A program made the position numbers and the translations under genes. Shown in pieces: positions 21,340 to 31,996 of a stretch of 64,000 nt of DNA (the stretch's first letter is position 1; the number at the start of each line of letters is the position of its first letter). The stretch is from Lactarius indigo (lineage: Eukaryota; Basidiomycota; Agaricomycetes; Russulales; Russulaceae): NCBI GenBank assembly GCA_025766275.1, contig JAFKAC010000033.1, forward strand, positions 616,296-680,295, given 5' to 3'. The notes beneath the pieces are model-generated. The model was given only the letters and a program-made list of their open reading frames with translations. It was not told the origin of the DNA and did not search any database.

Positions 21340-24300
21340 TTAAACAACTAACCGGTGAAAGCATACCGTGACGAAAGCATCAGCCAATGAAATATGAAAT
21401 GGATAAATGAGTCTTACCTTGTACATTAGTCTCCGATGTAGTAGTCCTAAGAGGGGAATAAGCCAAATGGGATCAGATGGAATATAATTGCGAATACATT
21501 GCCGTCCGAATATTTCGTTACAACGAATGAATAGGTCGCCGCTGTGGTCAACGACATCCATCACGAAGTAGTCGCCAGACATATTATCGAAGGTTTGAAT
21601 GAGTGGCGCACCACGCACAATTGACTGCGCAAAAAAGAACTCTGTTGATGACTTGGAGCGGAGACGACGAAGCCTCAAATTGACATCCTTGGACCGTGGT
21701 TGGCTTGCGGCGTCAAGGGGGCGCACCAGGCAAATAGGGAATGTATAATCTGCGACTGAGGTGGTGAATATAAACAGAAGCTCCGCAAAAATGAACCCAT
21801 TTGTTGTCTTGAGAATAACGAAATCGCGTCTCTCGAGGCCATGGAATCGCGGGCTACAATATAGGTAGTCCAGGTATTGTTTCCAGTCGACCATCGATTC
21901 ATAACATACTTTCATCGACCTGTATTCCGTGATCTTAAAAGGCTATGAGCCAAAATACCAGATTAGATGCGAAACTCACCTTGTCTTCAGCCTGAAATTC
22001 AACGCGCATACAGCCTGGTGCAAAAGTGAAGTCATACAATGGCATTGTGTTAGTCAACCATGCCGCGAGCCTCACACGGAAGTTCCTGAAAGTCTTATTT
22101 TGAACCCCCAGGGCTTCAAGAGCCCCAAATGTGACAGGAGACTGTCGTGATCGCAAAATAACAGCCCCGGCATCGAACGTCGACCTTCTCTTTTGACATG
22201 ATGGACCATCTTGTACTGGGGGTTCTACGGAGGAACCAATATCTTGTTCCTGAGTGCTCCCCAAAGCGTCGCATCCAATGTCATCATCGTTCGTCGCCGC
22301 CTCACGTATAGCCGCGTCGAGTTCGTTGATTTGTTCCCGAATCAACACCGCAATGAGCAAAGTGTGTTCGTGTTTTAAGATCTATTTTTGAGAGATCATC
22401 ACAAATTGAATAGATAAAGATAAGGTATGCGACGAACCTGAGATGCAACACGCTTGAAATTGGTCCGATTTAAGTACAGCTTCCTGAGGAAGCCGTGCAT
22501 CTTCTCGTTTGGCTTCGTATTGTAGTTACGTGAGGTACCTTTCGCTTCGATATCGTCGAAGCTGTGGACCAACGCGTGCATCTTGGGGAAGTTCCAGCTT
22601 TTGGCTGTGGTTTTACTCTGCGGATCCTCCTCCAATTTATTACATAATTCGGTATACTCCTGCTAAATAGATCAGTACCACCGGATCATCAAAAGAGATT
22701 GAGTACCTTCATGAGGGTCCCGAACCTCTCTAGTTCGCTCCGCCCAGCCAGAATCGTCTCCTCCGTGTGTACCTCTAAAGATAGAAGTAAATCCAAGATG
22801 GAAAAACTTCGCAGGCAGAGTAGTAACTTCCACTCTTCTTTATCTTTGTCCGGGGGAAAAAGGTTGTGTGCAGCAAAGACCACAACCTGAGTTTGTCAGT
22901 CGATGAGATGAGGCCGCATATAATTGACACACCTTGGATATATCCTCGTTCTTCCCACCGTCTGTAAAATCCACATGCATCACTTCAGAAAAGTGATTTA
23001 GACCACGCCAGCGGGGCGCGAGATTGAACCTGAGGGAGTGGAGTGAAGTTAGCGCTGGGACATTGACTTGTATGAGACGGGAAATAGTATAGTACTGTTG
23101 TTCGAGTTTCGTTGCGGCAGCGCGGCCTATTAGGGTATCCTTAAAGAGACCCTTGAACCTCTTCCATAAATGATTCCCGAATATGCCATTATTGTTCGCG
23201 TGAAGCCTGTCAAATGATAACGCGCGATATGGGTCGGAATTGTTGACATGCCAGAACACATTCTAGACCCACCGTTACACATAATTAATGGACAAAATAA
23301 TCATGAGACTCACATCGACATCACGAATCCCATATCTAGAGAAATGGTGCTCGCGACCCCTCTTGTCGAAGGTTCTCCCTTCTTCAATAAGTTCCCGCAT
23401 CCGTTCCGTTGTCCTCAGTGGCCAAGTTTGTGAGACGTCAGCGAGCTGGTGGTCGGGGACGAAACAAATCGGGCAGGGCATTTTTCCACGAGTACCCCGG
23501 ATTAGAGACATAACGCACCTAATACATTGGGGTCAGTCAATTCAGGCGGTGACAGAGAATAAAATATGTATTACTGTTCTTCATAGTCGGCAGATAATGT
23601 GATGACGCCAGGGAAAAATTGCTGTTGGGTGCCATCAGCGCACTGAAGCCAGCAGCCCACCTTAGATTTGTCGACAATGGATTCGATTATGTAGTAAAAT
23701 GCACGATGCCAGACCTCGCGTTTGAAGTTGGTGAATTCGGTCTTCCCAGAGCCCTCTGCAGTTTCCCGGATCTAGAATGAGTGTTACGGTGCAATATCAG
23801 ATACTTATTAACCAGAGAACTTACATCCGGCAACCACCCGACAATGCGCCCACCGCCAACGCCGCTATTGCGATTCCGAATCTCAGCTGGTAGATTCGCG
23901 CAGCGAGCGATCACTGGGTAAGCCTTTTCTGTGCCGAAGCTTGACAGCTTCGACTTATCCGCATAAAGGATGAAGCATAGCGGGCGCGCACCCTTGGGGA
24001 TCCCGGACTACAACGATAATTTGTTCAACAACAAAAAAGGTATACGGACTCGACTGTTACAAGGGATAAATAGTAATATGCGTACTTGAAAGTTCCAGAA
24101 CGAGCCCGCGGTCCAAGGCTCGTCATATACACGAGAGATATTCTCCCCGTCGTGCTTAAAAACCTTCTGCGCGTCCCATTCGAAATATTGGGTCAATTGC
24201 GGGTCCATGATGAGGTCGACTGCCCAGTCCCATAGTGGACGATAAGGTATCTCAAACGTCCGATCCACACCATCGTAAGGGACTGAAATATTGCAGAAAT

Positions 24301-25102
24301 CAAACTAGACCTTGAAAATATTAGTGACTAAACTTCAGTAGAATTCCTGCGCTTACAGCGGTCAGTTGAAGCGATGCGCGCTCCCACGCACCCCGAATGT
24401 CAGAGTAATTTGAGAAGGTAAGTTTACCCTTGCCCTCGATACAGAGTCTGACAACTTCAATGAGACGCTCAGTGCGATCCTTGTTCATCCCGGCCTCCAT
24501 GAGAACCTCCGAGAACAGGAAGTCTTCGCGCGTTTGAAAGAATGGACGCCATGGCTCGGCCTTAGGGGGACTGGGACGTTTGCGTTTGCAGCTGTTATCG
24601 CCAGGACCTTGTGGCGCTCGTCCACTATTTGGATGGTATTCGATTGTAAATGCGGGGGGTCTCGCAGGGGGGCCAGTCGTCATTGTGACAGAAGGGGGTG
24701 TCGGTTCACGCACTGGGTGGGTGATCACATCAACCAATAGGTAGGAAGATCGAAATACTACGTACCTGCTGTTTCAAAGCCCGCATCAAAGTCCATCGGG
24801 TCGGCAGCAATGAAGTCAAAGGTTTGGGGTTCGTCTGGAATGGCGACACCTGGGGCTGAAAACTCTGGATCGTCGGTCAGTATATCAAATATGATATGGT
24901 GTGTCCATCACGTACCATCGTGACCTGCCTCTAGTGTGCGAAGTCTCCTCTCCCGGGTCTTCGCGTAGTTTATTTCCCCCTGGCGTTCCCTTCGTTCTCT
25001 CTCACATTTCTTAATATGGGCTGGAAGATTCTGGGCGCGAAATGAAACGCGACATAATTGACATTTCTTTACCTTGCTCGGGGATTGACTCGCTTTTGGC
25101 AT
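21340..25102 (-). CDS. Plavaka-type (CACTA-like) transposase, multi-exon
   Basis: Starts at ATG 25102 with a Cys/His finger (CQLCRVSFRAQNLPAHIKKC) followed by a charged helix. About eleven further exons with 50-70 nt introns read through Plavaka landmarks: EPWRPFFQTREDFLFSEVLM, PYRPLWDWAVDLIMDPQL, ARPLCFILYADKSKLS, CPICFVPDHQLADVSQTWPL, the characteristic VFWHVNNSDPYRALSFDRLH, WRGLNHFSEVMHVDFTDGG, FPKMHALVHSFDDIEAKG, and a C-terminal region ending near 21340. The first three exons were checked for phase (donors at 24915 and about 24770). No stop or frameshift was found in the stretches read, so it may be functional. Known Plavaka enzymes are DDE-type cut-and-paste transposases of basidiomycetes. 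Confidence 0.75.
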
Positions 25103-25354
25103 AAGTAGAGGGAGTAGAGCAAAGAGTAGGAATGGTGGGCGGTCAGAGAAAGTGATAATATAGTTATTACAGTAAGCGTGGGAGATCAACAAAGACCAAT
25201 ATTACGTCGAATAACACCAGCCAATATTGTCTCATCATTATTAATCACTTCCACGCCAATCCAGCACCTGCCCCGTGCTGCGTTTAATTGGACCATTGTA
25301 GGTGCGTCGTGACTATTCTTTTAATTGATTGTGATTATCTGACTTTCCATGTAA

Positions 25355-25720
25355 TCATTCTAGATAAAGCTGGTCGTCTTCACGAGCACACCAGAATCGA
25401 CAATCTCAATTGGGTACCAGGACAAGTTCGGGACTTTGTCCAACGGCGCAAACCCAATGTTACTGCGATCGGGGGTTTTACGTGGCTACCCCCAGGTTGT
25501 CTTCACAAGCTTTGGGAAGCGACGCTAATACATCAGCTGATTCAGAGGACGGAACTTTTGTCAACCCCAGTGACACTCGCTGCCAGGAATTTTCCCGTAT
25601 CGCTACCACCTATGTCTCCGATGAGGTCGCACACAAGTATCAGCACAGTAACCATGTAGCCGACGAACTCGCGTCCTTTTCCCCTATCATGAGGTACTGT
25701 ACCGATCTTACTATCAGCAC
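25355..25720 (+). pseudogene. SPT6: SPT6 fragment
   Basis: Two pieces in different frames match the YqgF-like and following region of the histone chaperone and elongation factor Spt6: DKAGRLHEHTRIDNLN followed by DFVQRRKPNVTAIGGF, then TYVSDEVAHKYQHSNHVADE and LASFSPIMRYCT. A frame change lies between them (about 25530-25600), and the reading fails again after 25720. Only this internal piece exists, so it cannot make a working Spt6. It sits in the gap between the transposase and the DUF6698-like gene. Confidence 0.75.
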
Positions 25721-26003
25721 CTCCTTCGCTATTACATTCGTTCTAGGTTGGACCATTCCTTGGACCGAGCCGAGATCTTAACTGGAGACGTGCCCAGATA
25801 TCAACGTAAGTATGTCTATTAATACTTGTGTGCTGCACCCCCGATCTCCGTTTACCAGGTGGCTTTGTACGTGGACAGTGGACAGGGTCTCTCGGCTGAA
25901 TTTTTTTATTTGGGGGTTGAGAGTCCATTATAAGGATTATAAGGTAGTCGCATAGCTAATCCACTGATCTTCACCCCCCTCTCGACTTGCAGAACTTTTT
26001 TAC

Positions 26004-27607
26004 ATGGCTTCCGATGACTCTGATTCGTCCTCTTCACGACGTGGTCCCTACGGTTCAGACCTGGAAGACAACGAGGTCAATTCGGCGCGGACGTCTACGG
26101 TGTCGACACTTCCGCCCAACCTTTCGAATCAGCAATTGCATGAGGTCAGTCATATGAATTTAGTCTCGTGTCGTTTCTTACGCTAATTTGACTCACCTCT
26201 ACTAGATGCTCAAAGCCAGCCAGATTCATCAGCAAATGCTCGGCAATGAGTTGAAGGCACTAAGAATCAACTACGAAGAACTGGAAGAGGTGAACAAGTC
26301 CACGAAAACCTCAAGAGCTGCGAGGGGGTCGTTGGAGGGGGAGTCGAGGGAGATATCGCTTGCCGGGGGTAGGTTTTCCGTAGTCGGCGAGCTCTGGGTT
26401 AAAAAAACCACGCTCGGAATCCCTTTCCCTGAACACCTTGACCCACTCGATCCCTCACGCTACAACGATCCTGCTGGTGGTTCTGAAGCGCGTGGTGTAA
26501 TCGCCGAGTTGTACAGGGACCTTAAGCCACATCTCCGGTTGGCACTTGCGGACCCTGATCGAAGCATGACGTTCAAGAACATTGTAAGTTTTCGAATTTT
26601 CTCCTGGCGCATCTGATTAATTTGCTGCGGTGTAGTTTCTCAAGCAATTGGATCAAGAACGTGCAAATTCAGCACATGCAGTGCGCGCCTATGCGCCCCG
26701 TTTCTTCGACGGCCTCAACCTCAGCTCGGCTCTGTTTGCCAGGAACTTTGATCGCACGACTTCTCCGGAGCTTCAAAAGCTCCTCGGAAGTCCAGCAAAA
26801 CCCGGCATGACATATGCGCCCTTTCCACGGCTCATTTTCCCCGACTATGATGTCAGCAGCCACCGCCCATACCGGTCTATGGTACTTGTAAAAGTGCGTA
26901 CGGTGGCCTGAGTTTCATAGCCGTATAAACCACTGACACGTTTTTTTTAGTTCCTTAAACTCATTTTTTATGGGCCCTCATCAATCGATGGTGAGGCCGC
27001 TGCGAAACGCTTGACAAAGGGAGTGATCTGGGGCGTCGATTCGGCCACTCCGGGAATGATTGCAATGGCAGCCACCCTGGTAAGTAATGAGCGTTTGTAT
27101 CTAGTGCCTTCCTTTGCTAACTTGATAATGTAGCTCACGTACGCGTGCAGCCCGGACCAATCTTTTTCAGAGAGGACGTTGGGACCAAGCCGCATTCCAT
27201 GGGGGCAGTGTTTTAACTGCCATAAACGTGCTATCCTCAGTTTTCCTGCTACGCATCGCAAAGACCTACTTTCCTGGTACGACAAGGTACTCTTCGGGAA
27301 GGATCCGGATTCTACAGAGTCGTCATCATCAGATAATTCGGGGCCTAGCACGCGCAACGGCTATGCCAATGACTCGGACATCACAGACCTAGTCAGTTGT
27401 CTCGGCCAAGCAAAAGTTCACTCTCCAGCAATTCAACCCGACCCACTACCATTGACAGTCCCTCGTAGCCCGTCCCCTGCCCCATCTTCTGGCCAGATGG
27501 AGCGGCTTGAGCCCGAGAAAGTTGCAGAGGCTAATGAGCCGCAGAATGTGGTGCGGACTAACAAGCCCACCACTCGCAAGCCGAGGAGGAAAAATACCAA
27601 GAAATGA
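26004..27607 (+). CDS. DUF6698-like protein, intact, inside the transposon
   Basis: Five exons, all phase 0: 26004-26144, 26206-26583, 26636-26893, 26951-27079, 27134-27607, giving 459 residues without stops. The N-terminus is Ser/Asp-rich. The middle has helices (NELKALRINYEELEEVNK, ELYRDLKPHLRLAL) and the core carries KLIFYGPSSIDGEAAAKR, GVIWGVDSATPGMIAMAATL and a long Ser/Pro tail. From memory this order (fxPSSv, h-G-m-x-x-vTPxxIAyxAt) fits Agaricomycete proteins annotated as DUF6698, of unknown function, found in many copies. It is head-to-head with the transposase, with the SPT6 fragment between them. Confidence 0.6.
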
Positions 27608-28065
27608 TATTACTAGTATAGATACATTCGTGTTCTTTCCCTACGACGTCCGTATATTTTTCGAATCGACGACAATTGATTTCTTTCTGGCAACGGTTAG
27701 TTTTCTGGTCACGTGATCAGAAAGTTGGAATTAAGACGTCTGAGTCGCGTCTGTTCTCTTTCTCTTATTACCTTGATCACCATTGACACTCCCTTCTTCT
27801 CCAGCCTCGCCATCGACGTCAACTCCCCCCGTCACTGGTCCGGCGTCCAGCATCTTATCCACCTTCTGAATCCCCGTGCTGGACTCGGAGCACATGATAC
27901 AATGTAAGCTTGTCGCTTTGCCATTGACACCCCTCCAGCGCTATACTGTCAATGTTCGCGGCCTCATCTCTTGGGACATGCACGTCGACTGGGTCTTGAC
28001 ACGAACGTTTCCGGTATTTAATTTCTTTGCTAAACTTACCGTGAGATTAGTTTTACTGACTAGTC
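27608..28065 (+). other. Unresolved stretch with protein-like pieces
   Basis: Short coherent readings such as FSSLAIDVNSPRHWSGVQHL and LTPLQRYTVNVRGLISWDMH around 27800-27990 suggest another degraded gene piece. No family recognised. Confidence 0.25.
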
Positions 28066-28074
28066 GTCCCCCTG

Positions 28075-28490
28075 GACCGTCGCACCTACCTACACCGCGA
28101 AATCAAGTCTGCCACCAATACCCCTCCCAACCGCCGACGCTGAGGGCTCAACGACGGGCCGCGTGCACAAGAGCGTCAACTACGCCGAGCCAAAGCTCAA
28201 CACGTGCGTTATCCCATTACACCCCTCAGCTCTCCTGACTCCTTATAACAGAAGATGCGCAAACCTGACCCGTAACCGCGCCCGCAGACATCCCCACAGT
28301 CACGGAGCGGCGGCGTAAATCGCACCCGTGCCTGCCTGTGGACGACGATGAGGAGAGCGATGGCGCACAGGCGGACGAGGAGCCCCTCGCGGGATCGAGG
28401 GTGCGTGCGGGCCTGGCGAACGTCGATGCGCGTCGGCGGAGTGCGGTAGTCACCGCCTCGCGGTGGTCTCTCCCCGTCGCAAGCCAGGTA
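28075..28490 (+). pseudogene. SGO1: Shugoshin C-terminal fragment
   Basis: Contains the shugoshin C-terminal basic motif, GRVHKSVNYAEPKLNT followed after a 50-nt intron-like gap by KMRKPDP, then TVTERRRKSHPCLPVDDDEE, ANVDARRRSAVVTAS. In intact shugoshins this motif binds phosphorylated H2A at centromeres to protect cohesin with PP2A. Here the phase across the putative intron (28206-28251) is off by one, and another base is missing after KMRKPDP, so it is broken. The N-terminal coiled coil is absent. Confidence 0.7.
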
Positions 28491-28679
28491 TGTCTCGCAA
28501 GCTTCCGGTCACCTTCGCCGCCGTTGCTAATGGCGCTCCCGATACCTCGACACTGTCCGCGGGTCACGCAAGCTATCACGTCGCCGTCACATCCGATCCT
28601 CATTAGACATTCCCTACAACACAGCATCAGGGTACACGCAAGCCACCACGACCGCATGTGTCTAATAATTATTGTGCGT

Positions 28680-29050
28680 AGTTTGATGGGAGATTAATAA
28701 AAGGGGATTAGAATATAAGACGAAAATAATAATAGTTTGAATATCGGTAAGAGAATAAGAAGGAAGATAAGACGGGCAATAAGAAAGAAGATAATTACAG
28801 TATTCTTATAATGTATATTATATTTATAATGTCTATTATAATCTTATTGTGATTTATAATCAGGCGATCGATCTGGTAATACCGCGTGTTCCTTTTAATA
28901 AATTCCGAGGTCTTATGATTGATTATAGTGCAACTGACAGATCTGACAAGCGAATTATAAAGTTGTTTATAAGAACTCACGATCTCTTAGATGAGTTATA
29001 AGGTTTGGGTGACATTATATCACATTATGTCATTATAATTTATTATAAAC
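28680..29050. repeat. Right subterminal AT island
   Basis: AT-rich with many TTATAA, ATTATAAT and TTTATAAT motifs in both orientations, ending 5 bp before the right inverted repeat. It mirrors 18970-19200. Confidence 0.55.
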
Positions 29051-29055
29051 CGCCG

Positions 29056-29073
29056 CCCGAATTTTGCGACAAT
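29056..29073 (-). repeat. Right terminal inverted repeat (candidate)
   Basis: CCCGAATTTTGCGACAAT on plus; its complement matches the left end at 16 of 18 positions. Confidence 0.55.
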
Positions 29074-29649
29074 TTCCCGCAACCCAGTGTAAACACCAAT
29101 CGAAAAAGGACCTTCGAACTTCTTGACCCACTTTCTTTTTTTTCAGACCCTCTTCGCGACTGACTAACTTACATTCGCCTGAGCCAGGTACGGTATTTTT
29201 GAGTGGGGTCCCGGGATGGCAATTACCGAAACGCTGACTCTGGGTCTACCCACGGCCAGCCAGGCCCAAACTCTGGAACGAAGGGACAAGCCGTAAACCC
29301 GATGACGAGCATCGGCTGACGAGGTAATTTCTACGTCTTCCAATCCAATCCCCTGAATCAGCTTGTATTAATACCACTTTGGGCTGAGGTCCTCCGAAAC
29401 GGTGGTCGGGTGCCTGCGGCTGCCACAGCCCATCGGACACCGAGGGGTCGTCGTCTTGGTCGCTGTAGCTACAACCATGAGCCCTAGCAGCACACCGGGA
29501 TTCGGGGAAGATATTGGCGCCATGGTCTATAGTCGCTGTCGATCTAGATCCCAGTTTCTCCATCCGTTGGGGATCACTGGCTTAAATTGCCCCACCAGAG
29601 CTGCTCACTTCGTTCCCCCGATTCCCTTCCACGAACAATCCAGTACGAG
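29074..29649. other. Intergenic upstream of F-box paralog 2
   Basis: No gene seen. Pyrimidine-rich tracts near 29140-29155 may belong to the promoter of the downstream gene. Confidence 0.4.
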
Positions 29650-31698
29650 ATGTCAGTCTCTTCTTCAACCTTCCTCACCCTACCAGTGGAAATCATACTC
29701 GCGATCTTGGAGGACTGTGAATACCAGGAGATACTGGCCTGCAAGCTCGTACGTTTGCACATATTTTACTTCTCCACATTTATCCTCACATTCGCCCCGG
29801 GAATAGACATGCCGACGCATGTATGATACCATCTCTGGGTCTATTAGCCTTCGCTATTTACTAGAGCTCGCAGCCAATGGCATGCGAGACGACCATCGTT
29901 CCTCCCTAGGGAAAGTCCAGCGCTTGAACCTACTCGCGGAACACGAAACCGCGTGGCGCACCTTGTCTTGGTCAGACAACACTTCCATAAGCTCGCTCGA
30001 CGGCTGGGGAGAACCCGTCTCTGTGTCCGGGAATATCATCGCCTTCCGCAATGCGCGTGCGAAGCCCGACGCGTCCTCTGAAGAACTCCTCTTACTCCGT
30101 GCGCCATCGAAACTGCGCAACGTTCAGACGAAACGTTGGGTGGTCCAGCTCCCGCAAGATACCCAGGATGTCTGTATTAGCTCTGCGCAGGATTTGCTCG
30201 TATATCGGTGCGGGTATGTCATCGGTCCTTTTCCTCTACACCGTCATTTTCACCAACAGTGGCCATCTAGCACCAAATCATTTCATTTCTGCTCCCTTTC
30301 GACAGGAGAAAAGCACCCTCTGGTCCAACACTCCGGCACTTTCGAGGCCTCCAATAGCTGGGGATACCGCGTCGGAAGTATGCGCGTCTATGGAGACAGC
30401 TTTGCCATAGCATCTGGGCAAGGCTTGTACATATCGACATGGAACTGGAAGTCCGGAGGGCATGAATCAGATTTCGTGCGTACTTTCGCTCAAATGATGT
30501 ATGACTATCAACTCAGCTGAGTATACACCAATTAGATGGCGTCGCTCCAACATTCCACCTTTGACTTTTTGGACGAACATCACATCCTATTTCCGAGTTC
30601 GATCGATGATAGCATTTATGTATACGACACCCGTGCCATGCCACCAATGAACTCGAGGCGCCAAAAGTCGAAGGGAACGCACTGCTTTGAAATATCCATG
30701 CCCAGGTTCTTGGGTAGTCACGCCGCGTGCAGTATCAACCTTCGCTGCAACTCGCTCTCTGTAGGCCAAGACGCGTCGCCTGCCTCATTCCATGCGGACC
30801 CCCGTCAGCGCATGGTGACACTGCTGATCACCGCGAGCCCCAACCCGACGGGAGCGCATGGTCATCCGCGTCGAGGACAATGCGAAATGCATGCGAGAGC
30901 AAGCGCGCTCCTCGCATGGACGAAGACGCACCCGGCACCGCCAAACGCAAGCGTTGTCGTACCGTGGTCAGCGTGGGGACCCGCAGCCGCGCGGGTCGTC
31001 GTGCCACGGGTAGACGACACAACGTTGTGCGCATCCAAGTCCAAGTTCCTCGGAAGTGGCATGCGTGTGATCACTCCGCCGTCCTCGCGCAGCGACGGCA
31101 CATCCGTCGTCACCGTGATGGACTATCACCCTGCACGCGTCTTTCGCGGCCTCCGAACCGAAAAGCAGCGACGCCACAACAGTCACACATACCGGACCGC
31201 TCCGACCCAGATGCATGGGACCGTCGCGGTGGTAGACCCCGAACGGGACAACAGCAAACAAGAACCCACTATCAATTCCAGGTCGCGATCCAAGAGTTTA
31301 CCTCTCCCTTCTGTGCGCACTCTACCTTCACCCCACAGGTCTCATGAAACTAATTAGCATGACCCCCCAGTTTACCAGCAGTCCTGGCGTACGCGGAATG
31401 TCCGTGACAGACGTGATAAAACACCTTGTGTTTGGTGGATGGAACGGCTCTCCACAGCCGAGGGTGCGAGCACCTGCAGTCAAAAAGCTGCAATTTCTTG
31501 AAAAGGATATACTGCTCCCTCAAGAACTGCAGCTTGACAATACCCGACCAGTTTTCGATGTGCTGTGCGAAGATGCGGTCATGTTTTATACTGTACGTCA
31601 ACCTCTGGAGTACCTATCAATTTGCGACTCACGCATCCGTCCTGCAGCTTGTTCCCGGGCGCAACACAATCCAACACGCACATTGGTACACTTTTTAG
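29650..31698 (+). CDS. F-box protein, paralog 2
   Basis: Six exons: 29650-29748, 29807-30213, 30271-30475, 30536-31281, 31358-31592, 31648-31698, giving 580 residues, phase-checked. The F-box start is LPVEIILAILEDCEYQEILA. The following region parallels paralog 1 (VSGNIIAFRNARAKPD, LLLLRAPSKLRNVQ, GLYISTWNWKSGGHES, FLDEHHILFPSSIDD, VLCEDAVMFYT) and the C-terminus LVPGRNTIQHAHWYTF matches LIPKRNIIADAYCYVF. Exon 3 (205 nt) and the last exon (51 nt) are the same length in both. The intron between exons 4 and 5 is less certain because its branch site is weak. Likely an SCF substrate receptor with unknown target. Confidence 0.78.
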
Positions 31699-31996
31699 AA
31701 ACCTTTACACGTTATACTTCTCAAAGAAAAACTACACAATGCAGCAAAGCGCACTTGCATAATACATAAACTAGAATTGTAGCCCTCATCCACATGCATT
31801 ACATCCTGTACTATCACTTCACATTCATATCGGTGACAATGCACTATTCATCTTACAATTGCATGCTCTGAAAAGGGCACCAAAATACGTCAAACTCCCA
31901 GATATGGTGAGTCGGATGTAAAATGACGTACCCTCCCCCTCCCATGTCCTCTCACGTACTCCTTCCCGTGACCCGGGAGTCCCGAGGCTCCTCTTC

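Larger units (their letters stand above)
18952..29073. mobile_element. Candidate 10.1 kb Plavaka-type DNA transposon with cargo
   Basis: Bounded by inverted ends: ATTGTCGCAAAATCCCGG at 18952-18969 and, on minus, ATTGTCGCAAAATTCGGG at 29073-29056 (16 of 18 matching, 13 identical). Both ends are followed after six to seven bases by TTATAAT and then by an AT island full of TTATAA. Inside are a Plavaka-like transposase (minus), an intact DUF6698-like gene (plus) and broken fragments of SCC3, SPT6 and shugoshin. Intact paralogous F-box genes lie on both sides. The exact termini and target duplication are not certain. A 13 bp inverted match alone could be chance; the shared AT islands make the case. 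Confidence 0.55.
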
